Source: Bdellovibrio sp. KM01 (lineage in GTDB: Bacteria; Bdellovibrionota; Bdellovibrionia; Bdellovibrionales; Bdellovibrionaceae). Taken from it: 64,000 nucleotides of DNA. The stretch lies in assembly GCF_013752535.1 (NCBI RefSeq), contig NZ_CP058348.1, forward strand, positions 2,666,001 through 2,730,000, given 5' to 3'. The notes beneath the pieces are model-generated. The model was not told where the DNA came from, did no database searches, and was given only the letters and a program-made list of their open reading frames with translations. Positions 24,708 through 33,869 of the stretch are shown piece by piece (position 1 is the first letter of the stretch; every line of letters starts with the position of its first letter). The position numbers and the translations under genes are program-made.

Positions 24708-25624
24708 TGAAAAAAAATCTTTGGCAGATCTTATTTGCAGCGAGCTTTTTATGGGCCTCCGTCGTGAGTGTTCTTTACTGGCAATTAAGATCAAACCCAA
24801 GGGTGATTGCGATCACGACAGACATGTCGGGGGCCGATAAAGATCGCCCCCAAAATTTTCAGCTGAGCGAGATGGAAAAAGTCACTTTCATGCGCCAATA
24901 TCTGGATCGCTATTTTACCTATGACTCTAATAACTTCTGGCAATCCCAGACGTCTTTGACTTTTTTGATGTCGCAAAGTTTGCGTGAAAAGCGCATCCAA
25001 GAAGTACAGCGCCTGCGTGATAAGATTCAAAGCAAGTCTTTGAACCAACGCAGTCTTTTGCTGTCACTCACCAATAAAGGCGGCAATCAGTACCGCGCCC
25101 TGCTCTCTTTGCAAATCAGTGAACAACAGGGGAAAGTTAATCAACTTTACGTGGCTGTGGATTTGGCAATTGAAGACACAGAACGAACTCTGGAAAATCC
25201 TTGGGGTTTACTCATTACGAAAATGGAAATCCCTCAGACGTCACCCGAGGCGATGCTAATTTCCGGAACTCTGGGTATTCGTGAGAAGGCTCCCCTGGTC
25301 ATTACATTTCCATGTGCTATCGAAAATGTCGAAGCCGTCCCCGAGTCTGTTCTCGAAACTAAAATCACCACTCTGAACGTGTCTGAAATTCAACTGACAG
25401 CTGCCAAAAAATTGGAAGCCCCCGTGGCAATGACAGCTTACTGCAAAGACCGCGAATATCATTTCAATGTTTCATCTACAGATAAGGAATCAGATCTTTT
25501 TAGAGCCTTTACTGTGGACTTGGCTATGGCCAGAAAAAAAGACCCGGCAGGTGCCGGGCAAAAGAAAAAAGATATCTACGATAAGACTATCGAAAATGTT
25601 TTAGGAATTAAAATCGAAAACTAA
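24707..25624 (+). CDS. Single-pass inner-membrane protein, possibly TraE/VirB8-like
   Basis: 305 residues. One N-terminal helix (about 5-25) precedes a periplasmic region. Residues 60-170 (FMRQYLDRYFTYDSNNFWQS, LTFLMSQSLREKRIQEVQRL, YRALLSLQISEQQG) follow the layout of TraE/VirB8 NTF2-like proteins of type IV secretion and conjugation. The last third (IENVEAVPESVLETKITTLN, APVAMTAYCKDREYHFNV) is an extra beta-rich part not seen in TraE. The assignment is tentative: similarity is by pattern only, and no other conjugation genes lie nearby. The end overlaps the convergent sensor-kinase gene by four bases. Confidence 0.55.
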   Translation: MKKNLWQILFAASFLWASVVSVLYWQLRSNPRVIAITTDMSGADKDRPQNFQLSEMEKVTFMRQYLDRYFTYDSNNFWQSQTSLTFLMSQSLREKRIQEVQRLRDKIQSKSLNQRSLLLSLTNKGGNQYRALLSLQISEQQGKVNQLYVAVDLAIEDTERTLENPWGLLITKMEIPQTSPEAMLISGTLGIREKAPLVITFPCAIENVEAVPESVLETKITTLNVSEIQLTAAKKLEAPVAMTAYCKDREYHFNVSSTDKESDLFRAFTVDLAMARKKDPAGAGQKKKDIYDKTIENVLGIKIEN

Positions 25625-26817
25625 GAGATTTTTGCCGTCGTGTGTGCTGTGATTTTTGGAATGATCATGATCACTTGAGTGCCCACTCCCACACGAGAAC
25701 GAAGTTGCAAATCACCACCGACGGCTTGCAAAGCTTTGCGGGCATCAAAAAGTCCCAGGCCATTGCCATTTTCTTTACCGAAGCTTTTTCCTTCTTCCAT
25801 TAATTGCGGAAGAATATCTTCAGGAATACCACTGCCGTTGTCCATGATTTGTAAAAGCCAGTTTTGATCGCGATCTAGCAGGGAAATACTCACACTCGCT
25901 TCAGATTCCGGAGCCGCCTCAACCGAATTATTCAAAATATTTCCCAAAACTCGCAACAACTTGATTTCATCCAAAGGCACAATCAACTTTTCAGCCTTCA
26001 CATGTTGATGCCACGTGAACTCGATATTTGGATAAGAAAATCTAAATTCTTTTAAAATACGGTCTGCGACCTGTATCACGTCAGCACCCTGCACCGTTTT
26101 CTTGGCATTGGCGGACTGGGCCACAGATTGATCTTCTTGTTTCATAGCACGGCCACGTTGCAAAAGATCTTCGGCGATTCCGCGAATACGCCCCACGGCA
26201 AGTCCCAGAAGTTCTTTCTTTTCATGACTCATTTCGTGAGAAAGTTGAGTTAAAGTCGTGAGCGCCATCAAAGGTCCACGAATATCGTGCGCCACCTGGC
26301 GGGAAATTTCAGAGATTTCTTTATTGCGATCCAGTTCTGATTGCAGCTTTTGCTCTTGCAGACGATTTAAAAGTTCACGTCTTGAACCAAAGGAAACGAA
26401 AACCAAACCTAAAAAGATACCAATCAAAAAGATCGGCGAAGACACTGTTTTTAAGGCCAAATCCGCACTCGAATAACAAACTTGCACTTGCCCCGCGGGC
26501 AGCGAGAACAAAGTGATTGGAATATCATTTTCAAATGAACACATGCCATCACGTGGTTTCACAGAAACCTGTGCGACCGAGCTATGAACTTCTTTAAGTT
26601 GCCCCAGGATTTTATCCAGCAAAGTGGAATCTTGCTTTACCAGCAAAGACTTTGCAATGTCCTCTTCCCAGATCGCAAAATACTGGGCAACCGCACCTTG
26701 CGCACGGCGAACCTCAACCACGAAGCTAAGAACAGAGATCGCCAGGATGGCCGCCATAAATGCCGACATCCAGGGCCAAGAGCTGCGTTTAATAAGGTTT
26801 AAGGATGGTTTTATCAT
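25621..26817 (-). CDS. Membrane sensor histidine kinase
   Basis: 398 residues from ATG 26817, taken because the anchor helix (MSAFMAAILAISVLSFVV) then sits near the N-terminus; an ATG at 26898 would add 27 residues rich in Gly and Arg. Two membrane helices flank a roughly 100-residue periplasmic sensor with two Cys. The kinase core has H-box ISRQVAHDIRGPLMALTTLT, N-box LLRVLGNILNNSVEAAPE, G1 MDNGSGIPEDIL and G2 GNGLGLFDARKALQAVGG. No HAMP or receiver domain is present, and no response-regulator gene is adjacent, so the partner is encoded elsewhere. Confidence 0.9.
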   Translation of the reverse strand: MIKPSLNLIKRSSWPWMSAFMAAILAISVLSFVVEVRRAQGAVAQYFAIWEEDIAKSLLVKQDSTLLDKILGQLKEVHSSVAQVSVKPRDGMCSFENDIPITLFSLPAGQVQVCYSSADLALKTVSSPIFLIGIFLGLVFVSFGSRRELLNRLQEQKLQSELDRNKEISEISRQVAHDIRGPLMALTTLTQLSHEMSHEKKELLGLAVGRIRGIAEDLLQRGRAMKQEDQSVAQSANAKKTVQGADVIQVADRILKEFRFSYPNIEFTWHQHVKAEKLIVPLDEIKLLRVLGNILNNSVEAAPESEASVSISLLDRDQNWLLQIMDNGSGIPEDILPQLMEEGKSFGKENGNGLGLFDARKALQAVGGDLQLRSRVGVGTQVIMIIPKITAHTTAKIS

Positions 26818-26939
26818 ACCCCTAAACAAAGCAAAGACTGCTCCACCCCGTCGCCCACCACCGCGAATTTGGACGCCAAAACTATCAACAAGTGACATTT
26901 ATCGAATGACGCCTCAAAACGAGTTGTCTCATACTGAGA

Positions 26940-26978
26940 CTAAAAAAAAGGGAGCTACTTGAGCTCCCTTTTTTTTTA
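26940..26978 (-). terminator. Rho-independent terminator after hslO
   Basis: Stem GGGAGCT / AGCTCCC with loop ACTTG, A-rich on one side and nine T on the other. It is bidirectional in form; on the minus strand it ends hslO before the kinase gene. Confidence 0.88.
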
Positions 26979-27875
26979 GTTCATCGATTCACGATGTAAC
27001 AAATTTTTTAGATCCTGCACTTCTTCGAGCGAAACGTCGTACGGTTTGCCGCACACTTGGCAAGTCACGTGGACTTCTTCTTTTTTATCCAGCATATCTT
27101 GAAGTTCTGCCTCCCCCATCGCTTCCAGCGCGCGGATCACGCGAGCCTTCGTGCATGGGCAAGAGTATTCAACAGTATAGTTATGCTCAACTTCTTCGTA
27201 AGGAATGCCTTCCATGAAGGGAGCTACCAGGTCGACACAAGTCGCACCTTCGTTCAACATTTTTGAGATGTTTGGTTTTTTCGATTCGTAATTAGAAATG
27301 ATTTTTTCAACCATGTCTTCTTCCACACCTGGCATCACTTCAATCATGACTCCACCTGCAGATTGGACTTTTCCGTTTTGATCCAGGTACACGCCCAAAG
27401 AAACCAAAGAACGAATTTGATGGGATTGGTGTAAATAGTGAGCGATGTCGTCGCCGATTTCACTGCTCACCAGTTCCACAGTTCCCTGGAAGGGTTGTTT
27501 TTGGAAGGGTTGGTGGCGAGCCACTGTCAAAAGACCGATACCGATCGCTTTTTTTAGGCTCAAGCCATTGTCGTAATTTTCAGGTTGGTAGTGTGGATTT
27601 GGTGTGTAACCACGCACATGACCTTCATAGCTTGCCTCTGCATAGACGCTGCTCAAAGGACCATTCCCACGGAACAAAAGACCGACCTGTTGCCCATCCT
27701 TCAAGTGTGATGCCATCAACAAGGCTCCCACCATACCGCGGCCAACTGCTACTGTCGCCAAAGGATAGGTATCTTGTAGATCCTGCATGTGTCGAACAAC
27801 TTCCGTTGCATTGACTGCAGCGATACGCACTGTCAGATCTTTGGAGACAAAGCGGTGAACACGTTCTTTACCCAT
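26976..27875 (-). CDS. hslO: Redox-regulated Hsp33 chaperone
   Basis: 299 residues from ATG 27875 (GGGAG upstream). The protein has the Hsp33 fold start (HRFVSKDLTVRIAAVNATEV) and family signature GRGMVGALLMASHLKDGQQV. The C-terminal redox switch is complete: CxC in YSCPCTKARV and CxxC in VTCQVCGKPYD, which together bind zinc when reduced. On oxidation the zinc is lost and the chaperone binds unfolding proteins in the cytoplasm. It is divergent from the phosphatase gene at 27962. Confidence 0.95.
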   Translation of the reverse strand: MGKERVHRFVSKDLTVRIAAVNATEVVRHMQDLQDTYPLATVAVGRGMVGALLMASHLKDGQQVGLLFRGNGPLSSVYAEASYEGHVRGYTPNPHYQPENYDNGLSLKKAIGIGLLTVARHQPFQKQPFQGTVELVSSEIGDDIAHYLHQSHQIRSLVSLGVYLDQNGKVQSAGGVMIEVMPGVEEDMVEKIISNYESKKPNISKMLNEGATCVDLVAPFMEGIPYEEVEHNYTVEYSCPCTKARVIRALEAMGEAELQDMLDKKEEVHVTCQVCGKPYDVSLEEVQDLKNLLHRESMN

Positions 27876-27961
27876 GACAAACTCCCAAAATAGATAGAAA
27901 ATAACAGCCGAAACTAACAAAGCGTCACTATAAATTCAAGCTTCAATAGCAGAGCCGTATT

Positions 27962-28453
27962 ATGAAGATTTATATCTTTCGCCACGCCCAAAAAGCCATG
28001 GATTTCTCTGGAGATCCCGACCTGACTCCCGAGGGCCATGGTCAGGCGTCGACTCTTTTGGATTTAGTACTTAAAAATGAAATGCCAAAACCCACTCAGC
28101 TTTGGGTTTCCCCACGAAAACGGACTCACAGCACCTTTCGTCCTCTGTCAGAACAACTTAAGTTGCCCTTGGTAGACCAGGAAGCTCTTTTGGAACAACA
28201 AGGCGATGAGTCCTTGCAGATCTTTCGTCGACGCATTTCCAACCTTTTGGAAAAAGCCACGGAAGCGGAAAATGATGTGATTTACATGTGCTCGCACTAT
28301 GACTGGGTTATTGAAGCCATGGCGGTCATCCCCAGCGAAACGGATTTGTCAGACGACCGCTTTAGCCACTGGATACCTTGTCAGTGCGTGGGTTTTGAAA
28401 TTTCCAAAGACGGAATGTTTAAATTTCTTGAACTGAAAAAGGTTTCCACATGA
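27962..28453 (+). CDS. SixA-like histidine phosphatase (phosphoglycerate mutase superfamily)
   Basis: 163 residues. The catalytic RH motif is in MKIYIFRHAQKAMD (His 8), followed by LTPEGHGQA. Later elements are VSPRKRTHSTFRPL (the usual S.RA..T position) and MCSHYDWVIEAM with the second catalytic His. Size and layout fit SixA, which dephosphorylates His residues of phosphotransfer domains, but small-molecule phosphatases share the pattern. It overlaps the FAH-family gene by four bases, so the two are translationally coupled. Confidence 0.85.
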   Translation: MKIYIFRHAQKAMDFSGDPDLTPEGHGQASTLLDLVLKNEMPKPTQLWVSPRKRTHSTFRPLSEQLKLPLVDQEALLEQQGDESLQIFRRRISNLLEKATEAENDVIYMCSHYDWVIEAMAVIPSETDLSDDRFSHWIPCQCVGFEISKDGMFKFLELKKVST

Positions 28454-29037
28454 TTCAAAATATCTGGGCCATCGGGCGCAACTATGTCGAACACGCGAAA
28501 GAATTGGGTAATGAGGTTCCAACGGAGCCATTAGTATTTTTGAAAGCTGGCAGCTGTGCGACCATAGCTCACTCGGAAATACATCTGCCGAAATGGGCGA
28601 CGGATGTTCATCACGAAGTGGAGATCGCTTTGCAATTTGATGAAAACTTGCAGATCTCCGCAGCCTGTGTGGCTTTGGATTTAACCGAACGCACCTTACA
28701 ATCGAAGCTAAAAGCCAAAGGCCAACCTTGGACCTTGGCAAAAAGTTTTACTGAAGCTTGTCCGATTTCAAATTTCTTCCCCGTGGGAGATTTGGATGAG
28801 CTTCGGAAAATCGACATCAAACTGATGGTCAACGGCGAGCTTCGCCAAAACGGCAATACGTCACTTATGATTTTCTCCTATGAAGAGCAAATAGACTATG
28901 TGCGTCAATACTTCCCTGTTGTGGCCGGAGACCTGCTTTTAACTGGAACCCCCGCAGGAGTTGGGCCCGTGAAACCTGGCGATGTCTTGGTGGCGGAAAT
29001 TGTGGGGAAAATCACTCACAAATGGACCGTTAAATAG
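28450..29037 (+). CDS. Fumarylacetoacetate hydrolase (FAH) family protein
   Basis: 195 residues, the short YcgM-type form. Signatures: IWAIGRNYVEHAKELGN, EPLVFLKAGSC, the metal-binding HHEVEIALQF with Glu residues, and LTGTPAGVGPVKPGDVL near the end. Members hydrolyse or decarboxylate acylpyruvate-type compounds, for example in oxaloacetate or aromatic catabolism. The exact substrate cannot be told. It follows the histidine phosphatase gene by a four-base overlap. Confidence 0.9.
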   Translation: MIQNIWAIGRNYVEHAKELGNEVPTEPLVFLKAGSCATIAHSEIHLPKWATDVHHEVEIALQFDENLQISAACVALDLTERTLQSKLKAKGQPWTLAKSFTEACPISNFFPVGDLDELRKIDIKLMVNGELRQNGNTSLMIFSYEEQIDYVRQYFPVVAGDLLLTGTPAGVGPVKPGDVLVAEIVGKITHKWTVK

Positions 29038-29150
29038 CGCGCGCCCGCTCCATCTAATTTCCTTGAAAATCTAAGCCTGTAGAGCGAATATTCCACGCAA
29101 TCATATTGAAGAATTGCGGGCCCTTTTCGCTCGCACACAAAGGCTTAGTT

Positions 29151-32102
29151 ATGAACGATATCCAATCGAAGATCGTCACTCGTGGCGAAGAGATCATGAA
29201 ACGTATGGAAGGCCAATCCAAGGCTTCCATCTTCTCCAAAGATTTCTGGTACGGCTCCATCATGGAATGGAGTATGAAAAATGAAAAATTCAAAACCAAC
29301 ATGTTCCGTTTCGTGGACGTGCTTCCTTCTATCAACTCGGGCGACGAAGTGGCTCGCCACTTGAAGGAATACTTCGCTGAAGACGGCGGAAAACTTCCTC
29401 CCGTATTCAACGTGGGTCTTGGATTGGGCTCGTTGGCTCCGGGCTTGATGGCCGGCGCGATTAAGAAGAACGTTGTCGGCATGGCGCAAATGTTCATCAC
29501 AGGTGAAAACCCAGATGATGCTTTGCCGGTACTGAAAAAAGCGCGCAAAAACAAAATGACTTTCACAGTCGACATTTTGGGCGAAGCGATCTTGTCTGAA
29601 AAAGAAGCGCAAGAATATTCAAACAAATGCATTGAGCTTATCGAGTGGCTCGCAAAAGACGCTGAAAAATGGGATGAAGTTCCTCAAATCGATCGCGATC
29701 ATGAAGGTGCAATTCCAAAAGTGAACGTGTCTGTGAAAATGACGGCACTGTACTCGCAAATCAAAGACTCGGCTTGGGATGAATCTAAAAAAATCCTAAA
29801 AGATCGCATGCGCCCTATTTTCCGTCTGGGTATGCAAAAAGGTGTCTTCATCAATTTGGATATGGAGCAATACTCCGTTAAGCACCTGACGTTGGAAGCG
29901 TACACAGAGCTTATCAATGAAGACGAATTCAAAAACTACAAATTCTTTGGAATCGTGATCCAGGCATATCTGCGTGATTCTTTCGAAGACGTCAAAATGC
30001 TGACGGACTTCGCAAAAAAACGTGGCACTCCATTCTGGGTCCGCCTGGTTAAGGGCGCCTACTGGGATTACGAAACAATCGAAGCGGAACAGCGTGGCTG
30101 GCCGGTTCCGGTCTACACCAACAAAGCTGAATCTGATGCGAACTATGAAGTGTGCGCAAAATACTTCCTGGAAAACATCAAATACATCCGCCCGGCTTTT
30201 GCGTCTCACAACGTAAGAACAATCGCCGCTTGTATGATTTACGCTGAGCAATTAAATATTCCTAAAGACGCTTTGGAATTCCAAATGCTCTACGGAATGG
30301 CCGAGCCGATCAAAAAAACCATCGTAGAGATGGGCTACCGTATGCGTGAATACGCTCCGGTGGGAGAATTGATTCCAGGTATGGCGTATCTCGTTCGCCG
30401 CTTGCTTGAGAACTCTTCGAATGAATCATGGTTGCGTGGAAAATTCGCTGATAACAAAACCACCGCGGAACTTTTGAAAGATCCTGCAAGTGGTTTGACT
30501 CCAACTTCCGCGACTCTCCCGAAAAAGCCAGGCAAGTTCTACAACGAACCGCTTTTGGATTTCGCTGTCAAAGCGGACCGCGAGAAAATGGAAAAATCCA
30601 TCGCGACTTTGCGTGCTTCCCTTCCCGTCAACGTACCTGTGATGATCAACAACAAAGAACAAACATCTGCAAAGATCTTTGATCGTGTGAACCCTTCTGA
30701 AAGTTCGCAAGTTGTCGGTAAAATCCACATGGCCACAATCGAGCAAGCAGAACAAGCCATGCAAGCCGCCCAAACCGCTTACAAAACTTGGAAGAATGTT
30801 CCTGCGGAACAACGTGCCGCTTTGGTTGATAAACTTGCGGACCTCATGCAACGTGATCGTTTTAAATTGATTGCGGAACAAGTTTTGGAAGTTGGTAAAC
30901 CATGGGCGGAAGCTGATGGGGACGTGGGCGAAGCGATCGACTTCTGTCGATACTACGCACGCGACATGCGCAACCTTCAAAAACCACTTCGCGTGGGTGG
31001 CTTGCCAGGCGAACTTTCTCATTACATCTATAAATCACGTGGTGTGACGGCAGTCATCGCTCCCTGGAACTTCCCGCTAGCTATCATGGCTGGCATGGTG
31101 ACGGCTGCGGCTGTGACAGGAAATACTGTGGTGATGAAACCCGCAGAGCAATCTTCAGTGGTTGCTTGGGGTTTGATGAAAATGATCGTTGAGGCTGGCT
31201 TCCCCGCAGGTGTTGTGAACTTCCTTCCAGGCTTGGGTGAAGAAGTGGGCGAATACATCGTGAACCATAAATTCACGACGACGATCGCCTTTACTGGTTC
31301 AAAAGCTGTGGGTCTACACATTTTGAACAGAGCTTCGATGGTGCAATCCGGCCAACAGCACGTCAAGAGATGCATTATCGAAATGGGCGGTAAGAACGCT
31401 GTCATCATCGATAACGATGCGGACCTTGATGAAGCAGTCGACGGAGTTCTTTACTCGGCGTTTGGATTCTCGGGACAAAAATGTTCAGCTGCCAGCCGCG
31501 TGATCGTACTTGAAGAAGTTTATGATCGTTTCACAGAACGCCTGGTTGAAGCCGCCCGCTCTATCGAGGTGAAATCTGCTGAAAATCCAAAAGCCTACAT
31601 GGGCCCCGTTGTGGACCAAGAAGCTTACGAGCGCATCATGCACACCATCGCTGAAGGCGAAAAAACGAATAAGCTTTTGTTCAAAGGTGTGGCACCGAAC
31701 AATGGCTTCTATGTTCCCCCGACAATCTTCGGCGACGTTCCAGGCGATGCGAAACTAGCACAGCAGGAAATCTTTGGACCCGTTGTCGCGGTAATCAAAG
31801 CGAAAAATTTGGATCAAGCGATCGAAATCGCTAACAGCACAGAGTACGCTCTGACAGGTGGCATGTTCTCCAGATCCCCTGCGAACATCGCTCGCGTGAA
31901 AGAAGAGTTCGAAGTCGGCAACTTGTACATCAACCGCGGTATCACCGGTGCCATGGTTGATCGTCACCCATTCGGCGGCTTTAAAATGTCTGGTATCGGC
32001 TCTAAAACCGGTGGCCCTGACTATATCAAACAATACATGGAACCTGCTGCTGTAACAGAAAATACGCTTCGTCGTGGTTTTGCTCCAGCTGAAGGCGAAT
32101 AG
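29151..32102 (+). CDS. putA: Bifunctional proline dehydrogenase / P5C dehydrogenase (PutA)
   Basis: 983 residues from ATG 29151. The N-terminal half is the FAD-dependent proline dehydrogenase barrel: WVRLVKGAYWDYE, FASHNVRTIAACM, LEFQMLYGMAEPIKK and YAPVGELIPGMAYLVRRLLE. The C-terminal half is the aldehyde dehydrogenase: APWNFPLAIMAGM, Glu about 744 in IEMGGKNAVI and Cys about 778 in FSGQKCSAAS, then PFGGFKMSGIGSKTGG. It oxidises proline to glutamate for carbon and nitrogen. It lacks the N-terminal ribbon-helix-helix of enterobacterial PutA, so it does not repress itself. Monocistronic with two hairpins behind. Confidence 0.96.
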   Translation: MNDIQSKIVTRGEEIMKRMEGQSKASIFSKDFWYGSIMEWSMKNEKFKTNMFRFVDVLPSINSGDEVARHLKEYFAEDGGKLPPVFNVGLGLGSLAPGLMAGAIKKNVVGMAQMFITGENPDDALPVLKKARKNKMTFTVDILGEAILSEKEAQEYSNKCIELIEWLAKDAEKWDEVPQIDRDHEGAIPKVNVSVKMTALYSQIKDSAWDESKKILKDRMRPIFRLGMQKGVFINLDMEQYSVKHLTLEAYTELINEDEFKNYKFFGIVIQAYLRDSFEDVKMLTDFAKKRGTPFWVRLVKGAYWDYETIEAEQRGWPVPVYTNKAESDANYEVCAKYFLENIKYIRPAFASHNVRTIAACMIYAEQLNIPKDALEFQMLYGMAEPIKKTIVEMGYRMREYAPVGELIPGMAYLVRRLLENSSNESWLRGKFADNKTTAELLKDPASGLTPTSATLPKKPGKFYNEPLLDFAVKADREKMEKSIATLRASLPVNVPVMINNKEQTSAKIFDRVNPSESSQVVGKIHMATIEQAEQAMQAAQTAYKTWKNVPAEQRAALVDKLADLMQRDRFKLIAEQVLEVGKPWAEADGDVGEAIDFCRYYARDMRNLQKPLRVGGLPGELSHYIYKSRGVTAVIAPWNFPLAIMAGMVTAAAVTGNTVVMKPAEQSSVVAWGLMKMIVEAGFPAGVVNFLPGLGEEVGEYIVNHKFTTTIAFTGSKAVGLHILNRASMVQSGQQHVKRCIIEMGGKNAVIIDNDADLDEAVDGVLYSAFGFSGQKCSAASRVIVLEEVYDRFTERLVEAARSIEVKSAENPKAYMGPVVDQEAYERIMHTIAEGEKTNKLLFKGVAPNNGFYVPPTIFGDVPGDAKLAQQEIFGPVVAVIKAKNLDQAIEIANSTEYALTGGMFSRSPANIARVKEEFEVGNLYINRGITGAMVDRHPFGGFKMSGIGSKTGGPDYIKQYMEPAAVTENTLRRGFAPAEGE

Positions 32103-32103
32103 G

Positions 32104-32172
32104 CACGCCCCATTTGTTACGGGGCGTACCCCTTCTGAAAAAAGCCGATCCTAACCGATCGGCTTTTTTTAT
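32104..32172. terminator. Tandem terminator hairpins between putA and the FKBP gene
   Basis: A first hairpin CGCCCC/GGGGCG (32106-32126) is followed by the stem AAAGCCGATC / GATCGGCTTT (32141-32166) with T-runs on both strands. It serves the convergent putA (plus) and FKBP (minus) genes. Confidence 0.88.
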
Positions 32173-32642
32173 TAATGAAGTAATTGAGTTGAAACGACAT
32201 TCAAAGATTCATGAATTTCTTCAGGTGTCGCGTCTCGAGCTTCCAAAGCTTCGATTTCAAATATCAGATCCTGTCCCGCTAAGGGATGATTGCCATCCAG
32301 GCTGACCATGCCGTCATGAAACTGCAAAACTATATAGTTACGAATAGTTCCACTTTTGCCAACGATGGAAATAGGTTGGCCGACACGCAAATTCTTAGGC
32401 AATTTCATTTTTGGAAATAAAATAACTTTTTTAGGGTCATAGAAACCATAAGCTTCTTCAGCGGAAACAGCGATCGTTCTTTTTTCGCCTTTTTTCAGAT
32501 TCTGAAGTCCCTTGGAAAGCCCCATTAAGATGGAGTCCGTGTGTGCGACAGAGGTCAAAACCTCGCGATTGAAAGTAGAGCTGATGAGTTGACCTGTTTT
32601 ATTCTTAAGCAGGCAGTTGAAAGAGATAACCTGTACATTCAT
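32172..32642 (-). CDS. SlyD-like FKBP-type peptidyl-prolyl isomerase
   Basis: 156 residues. FKBP core: DSILMGLSKGLQNLKKGEKR, AEEAYGFYDPKKVILFP. The insert-in-flap domain runs through LRVGQPISIVGKSGTIRN, and the ending VSLDGNHPLAGQDLIFEIEA and ATPEEIHES is typical of SlyD. The His-rich metal-binding tail of E. coli SlyD is missing. It should speed cis-trans isomerisation at proline and act as a chaperone in the cytoplasm. It is separated from the upstream RRM gene by a terminator. Confidence 0.92.
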   Translation of the reverse strand: MNVQVISFNCLLKNKTGQLISSTFNREVLTSVAHTDSILMGLSKGLQNLKKGEKRTIAVSAEEAYGFYDPKKVILFPKMKLPKNLRVGQPISIVGKSGTIRNYIVLQFHDGMVSLDGNHPLAGQDLIFEIEALEARDATPEEIHESLNVVSTQLLH

Positions 32643-32659
32643 GCGGATCCCTTCTGAAA

Positions 32660-32692
32660 AAAGAAAAACCGGCCCCTAAAGGGCCGGTTAAA
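32660..32692 (-). terminator. Rho-independent terminator after the RRM gene
   Basis: Stem AACCGGCCC / GGGCCGGTT with a five-base loop. The T-run (TTTTTCTTTTTTC) follows on the minus strand, so it ends the RNA-binding protein gene. Confidence 0.88.
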
Positions 32693-32713
32693 TCAAATTG
32701 AATTGTATTTGTC

Positions 32714-33019
32714 TTAGTAAGAACGGCGAGAGTTGTAACCCCCACGAGATCCACCACCACCCGTGCGTGGCTCTTGCGGTTTCGCTTCGTTCACAGTCAC
32801 AGCGCGACCGTCCAACTGAGCACCGTTGAAGCGTTTGATAGACTCAGCTGCTTCTTCAGAAGTGGACATCTCAACAAAAGCAAAACCTTTGCTGCGACCT
32901 GTTTCGCGATCCATGATTACTTTTGCAGATTCAACGTTTCCGCACTCAGCGAAAGCATCAGCCAATGACTGATCAGTTGCAGAATAGGGAAGATTACCGA
33001 CATATAGTTTTTTACTCAT
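32714..33019 (-). CDS. RNA-binding protein with one RRM domain
   Basis: 101 residues: one RRM domain plus a short Gly/Arg/Ser tail (GGGGSRGGYNSRRSY). RNP2 is KLYVGNLPY and RNP1 is SKGFAFVEM; both hold the RNA-binding aromatics. Small bacterial RRM proteins of this type are often cold-induced and act as RNA chaperones or translation factors. The ribosome site AGGAGG is close to the ATG, which suits high expression. The 400-base upstream region has room for a regulated leader. Confidence 0.93.
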   Translation of the reverse strand: MSKKLYVGNLPYSATDQSLADAFAECGNVESAKVIMDRETGRSKGFAFVEMSTSEEAAESIKRFNGAQLDGRAVTVNEAKPQEPRTGGGGSRGGYNSRRSY

Positions 33020-33426
33020 TTATTACCTCCTAAAGGCTTGAGCGCTACTTTGGAGGGAATGAACAGAATTGAACATGGACTCGAAATTAGCAGTAACTAA
33101 GCGCACCCTAACACGCATCCCAAAATCCACCTAAGTTTAATATTTGCCAAATCGAAGGTGCTCTCCCTCAGGGAGATCGATACTGACGACTTTGAGATCG
33201 TCGGAGAACCAGATAGCCAAAACCCATGAGCTGTCCTCTTCCTGCTGACGCACTCCGCGCTGGCACTTTATCTTGTAAGCCAATTAAACGCTAAATGCCC
33301 CCCCACCCGGGCCCCTGCCAATTTTCAGTACACTCGGGCAAAAGGTTCAGACCCGCCCCCACCCTCTTTACGAACCAATACAGATACCTTAAAACGGTGT
33401 ATTCCATTGGAAAGAGGACCTCTTTT
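33020..33426. other. Intergenic region between divergent genes
   Basis: 407 bases. It should carry the RRM-gene promoter (minus) and the promoter of the small exported pair (plus). One hairpin, CGACGA/TCGTCG, lies at about 33185-33204, and the sequence near 33290-33360 is C-rich. No gene is supported here. Confidence 0.4.
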
Positions 33427-33867
33427 ATGAAGCACCTTTTACTTTTAGCTTTTGCCATGATTCTGGGATCCCAAGCCCGGGCTTCGGTGTCAGTAGACGA
33501 GTTCGTGGACAGCTACGTAGCGCAAATGAACCGTCGCCTGGTATTTACCAATCAGGATCGAATCGCCGTTCAAAAAAGACCGTACTGCACAGGCCTAAGT
33601 AACACTCAGGTTCAAACCATTAAAAATATCGTTCGTGAAAATTCTGAACAAACCACAGAAGAGTTTTTGACGAAACTGTCGGATGAGCTTAAATGCTACC
33701 CGATCGCTTTCCCACAGCTTAAGCGCGAAGGCTGGGGTATCCTGACGAATACAAAAGCTTTTTGGATGGATATTGAATTGGTTCGCGCAACCCTAAGAGA
33801 TCTCACTCACCGCCCTATTGATGGCAAAGAAAAGCTCTTAGACAGCATCACTTTGCACGAGGTTAAA
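33427..33867 (+). CDS. Small exported protein, first of a paralogous pair
   Basis: 147 residues from ATG 33427 (AGAGGA upstream); the longer frame lacks support. MKHLLLLAFAMILGSQARA is a signal peptide. The mature part runs SVSVDEFVDSYVAQMNRRL, with YCTGLSNTQVQTIKNIVREN and LTKLSDELKCYPI. Two Cys (YCT and KCYP) are shared with the next gene and may form a disulphide. The TAA and the next ATG overlap (TAATGA), so both proteins are co-translated. Function unknown. Confidence 0.72.
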
Positions 33868-33869
33868 TA

